64,000 nt of DNA. Origin: Melitaea cinxia (Eukaryota > Arthropoda > Insecta > Lepidoptera > Nymphalidae). Location of the stretch: positions 5,550,001-5,614,000 of the forward strand of contig NC_059422.1 in the NCBI RefSeq assembly GCF_905220565.1. Direction: 5' to 3'. Both the position numbers and the translations under genes were made by a program. The notes below the pieces were generated by a model, which searched no databases, was not told the DNA's origin, and saw nothing but the letters and a program-made list of their open reading frames with translations. Within the stretch, counting starts at the first letter, position 1. The number at the start of each line of letters is the position of its first letter. Shown here in pieces: positions 63,940 through 64,000 of this stretch.

Positions 63940-64000
63940 TAATATATATTGCAGTTTTATTATAAATATATTTATAAAGTTCTACTTAAAATTGTTAAAG

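Noticed and set aside
1..64000. CRISPR arrays, operons, riboswitches, phage or viral genes
   Set aside because: No regular repeat-spacer arrays, ribosome binding sites or compact gene clusters; the sequence is eukaryotic, and no viral protein signature was seen.
1..64000. LTR retrotransposons or an autonomous Helitron
   Set aside because: No long direct terminal repeats, gag-pol frames, or Rep/helicase motifs were found.

Overview
This window looks like nuclear DNA from a butterfly or moth (Lepidoptera), probably a butterfly. It is AT-rich, has no compact gene blocks, and is crowded with repeats of lepidopteran type: short non-autonomous Helitrons, tRNA-headed SINEs resembling the Metulj group of nymphalid butterflies, RTE, jockey/CR1 and other LINE remnants, a Tc1-like remnant and MITEs. 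The species is not identified. Nothing indicates a bacterial, organellar or viral sequence.

Host coding sequence is sparse. The two best pieces are minus-strand exons: an internal exon at 18309-18511 with both splice sites, and a charged, coiled-coil-like terminal exon at 11619-11898. A short upstream exon candidate at 38316-38362 joins 18309-18511 in phase. If correct, the window is largely the introns of one or more long minus-strand genes. Weaker coding-like patches are listed individually (4677, 7343, 14533, 23183, 44473, 46260, 49842, 52678, 54230, 55814, 57478, 60114, 61760). A possible short membrane-protein gene with a TATA-like box lies at 19616-20004.

Repeat family names used here. 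H-A and H-B: Helitrons ending in CTAG; H-B has a GCGGACGAAGTCGC hairpin before the end. S1: tRNA-headed Metulj-like SINE; S1b has the same body with a different tRNA-like head. S2: repeat without a tRNA head, ending like the L1 LINE. S3, S4: other tRNA-headed SINEs. A: GC-rich repeat ending in an RTE-like tail. F: common repeat centred on a TTCGGAATGTAGATTC-like motif. G: AACCGACTTC/GAAGTCGGTT element. L1: jockey/CR1-like LINE. L3 to L5: other LINE tails. M1, M2: MITE-like repeats.

Layout. 0-11 kb: A, Helitron, S2, F, a Helitron with G nested in it, and a GC-rich Harbinger-type MITE. 11-20 kb: host exons, SINEs, a tRNA-like sequence with inverted flanks, and a dead Tc1 transposase. 20-24 kb: Helitron, a long G element, RTE remnant. 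24-28 kb: the largest element, a minus-strand L1 LINE with endonuclease and reverse transcriptase, broken by an in-frame stop, a frameshift and an S1 insertion with a 10-bp target duplication. 28-45 kb: SINEs, Helitrons, a large A palindrome at 30.6 kb, and an L3 remnant. 45-64 kb: an inverted pair of S1-plus-flank, a perfect palindrome hinged on a tRNA anticodon-like loop (52908-53042), Helitrons, and a lepidopteran repeat carrying an expanded CCGT microsatellite.

The repeats interact. S1 and A end in the same codons as the C-terminus of an RTE LINE remnant, and S2 ends like L1, so these non-autonomous elements probably borrowed LINE machinery. No intact autonomous element is visible. The most unusual structure is the tRNA-hinged palindrome.
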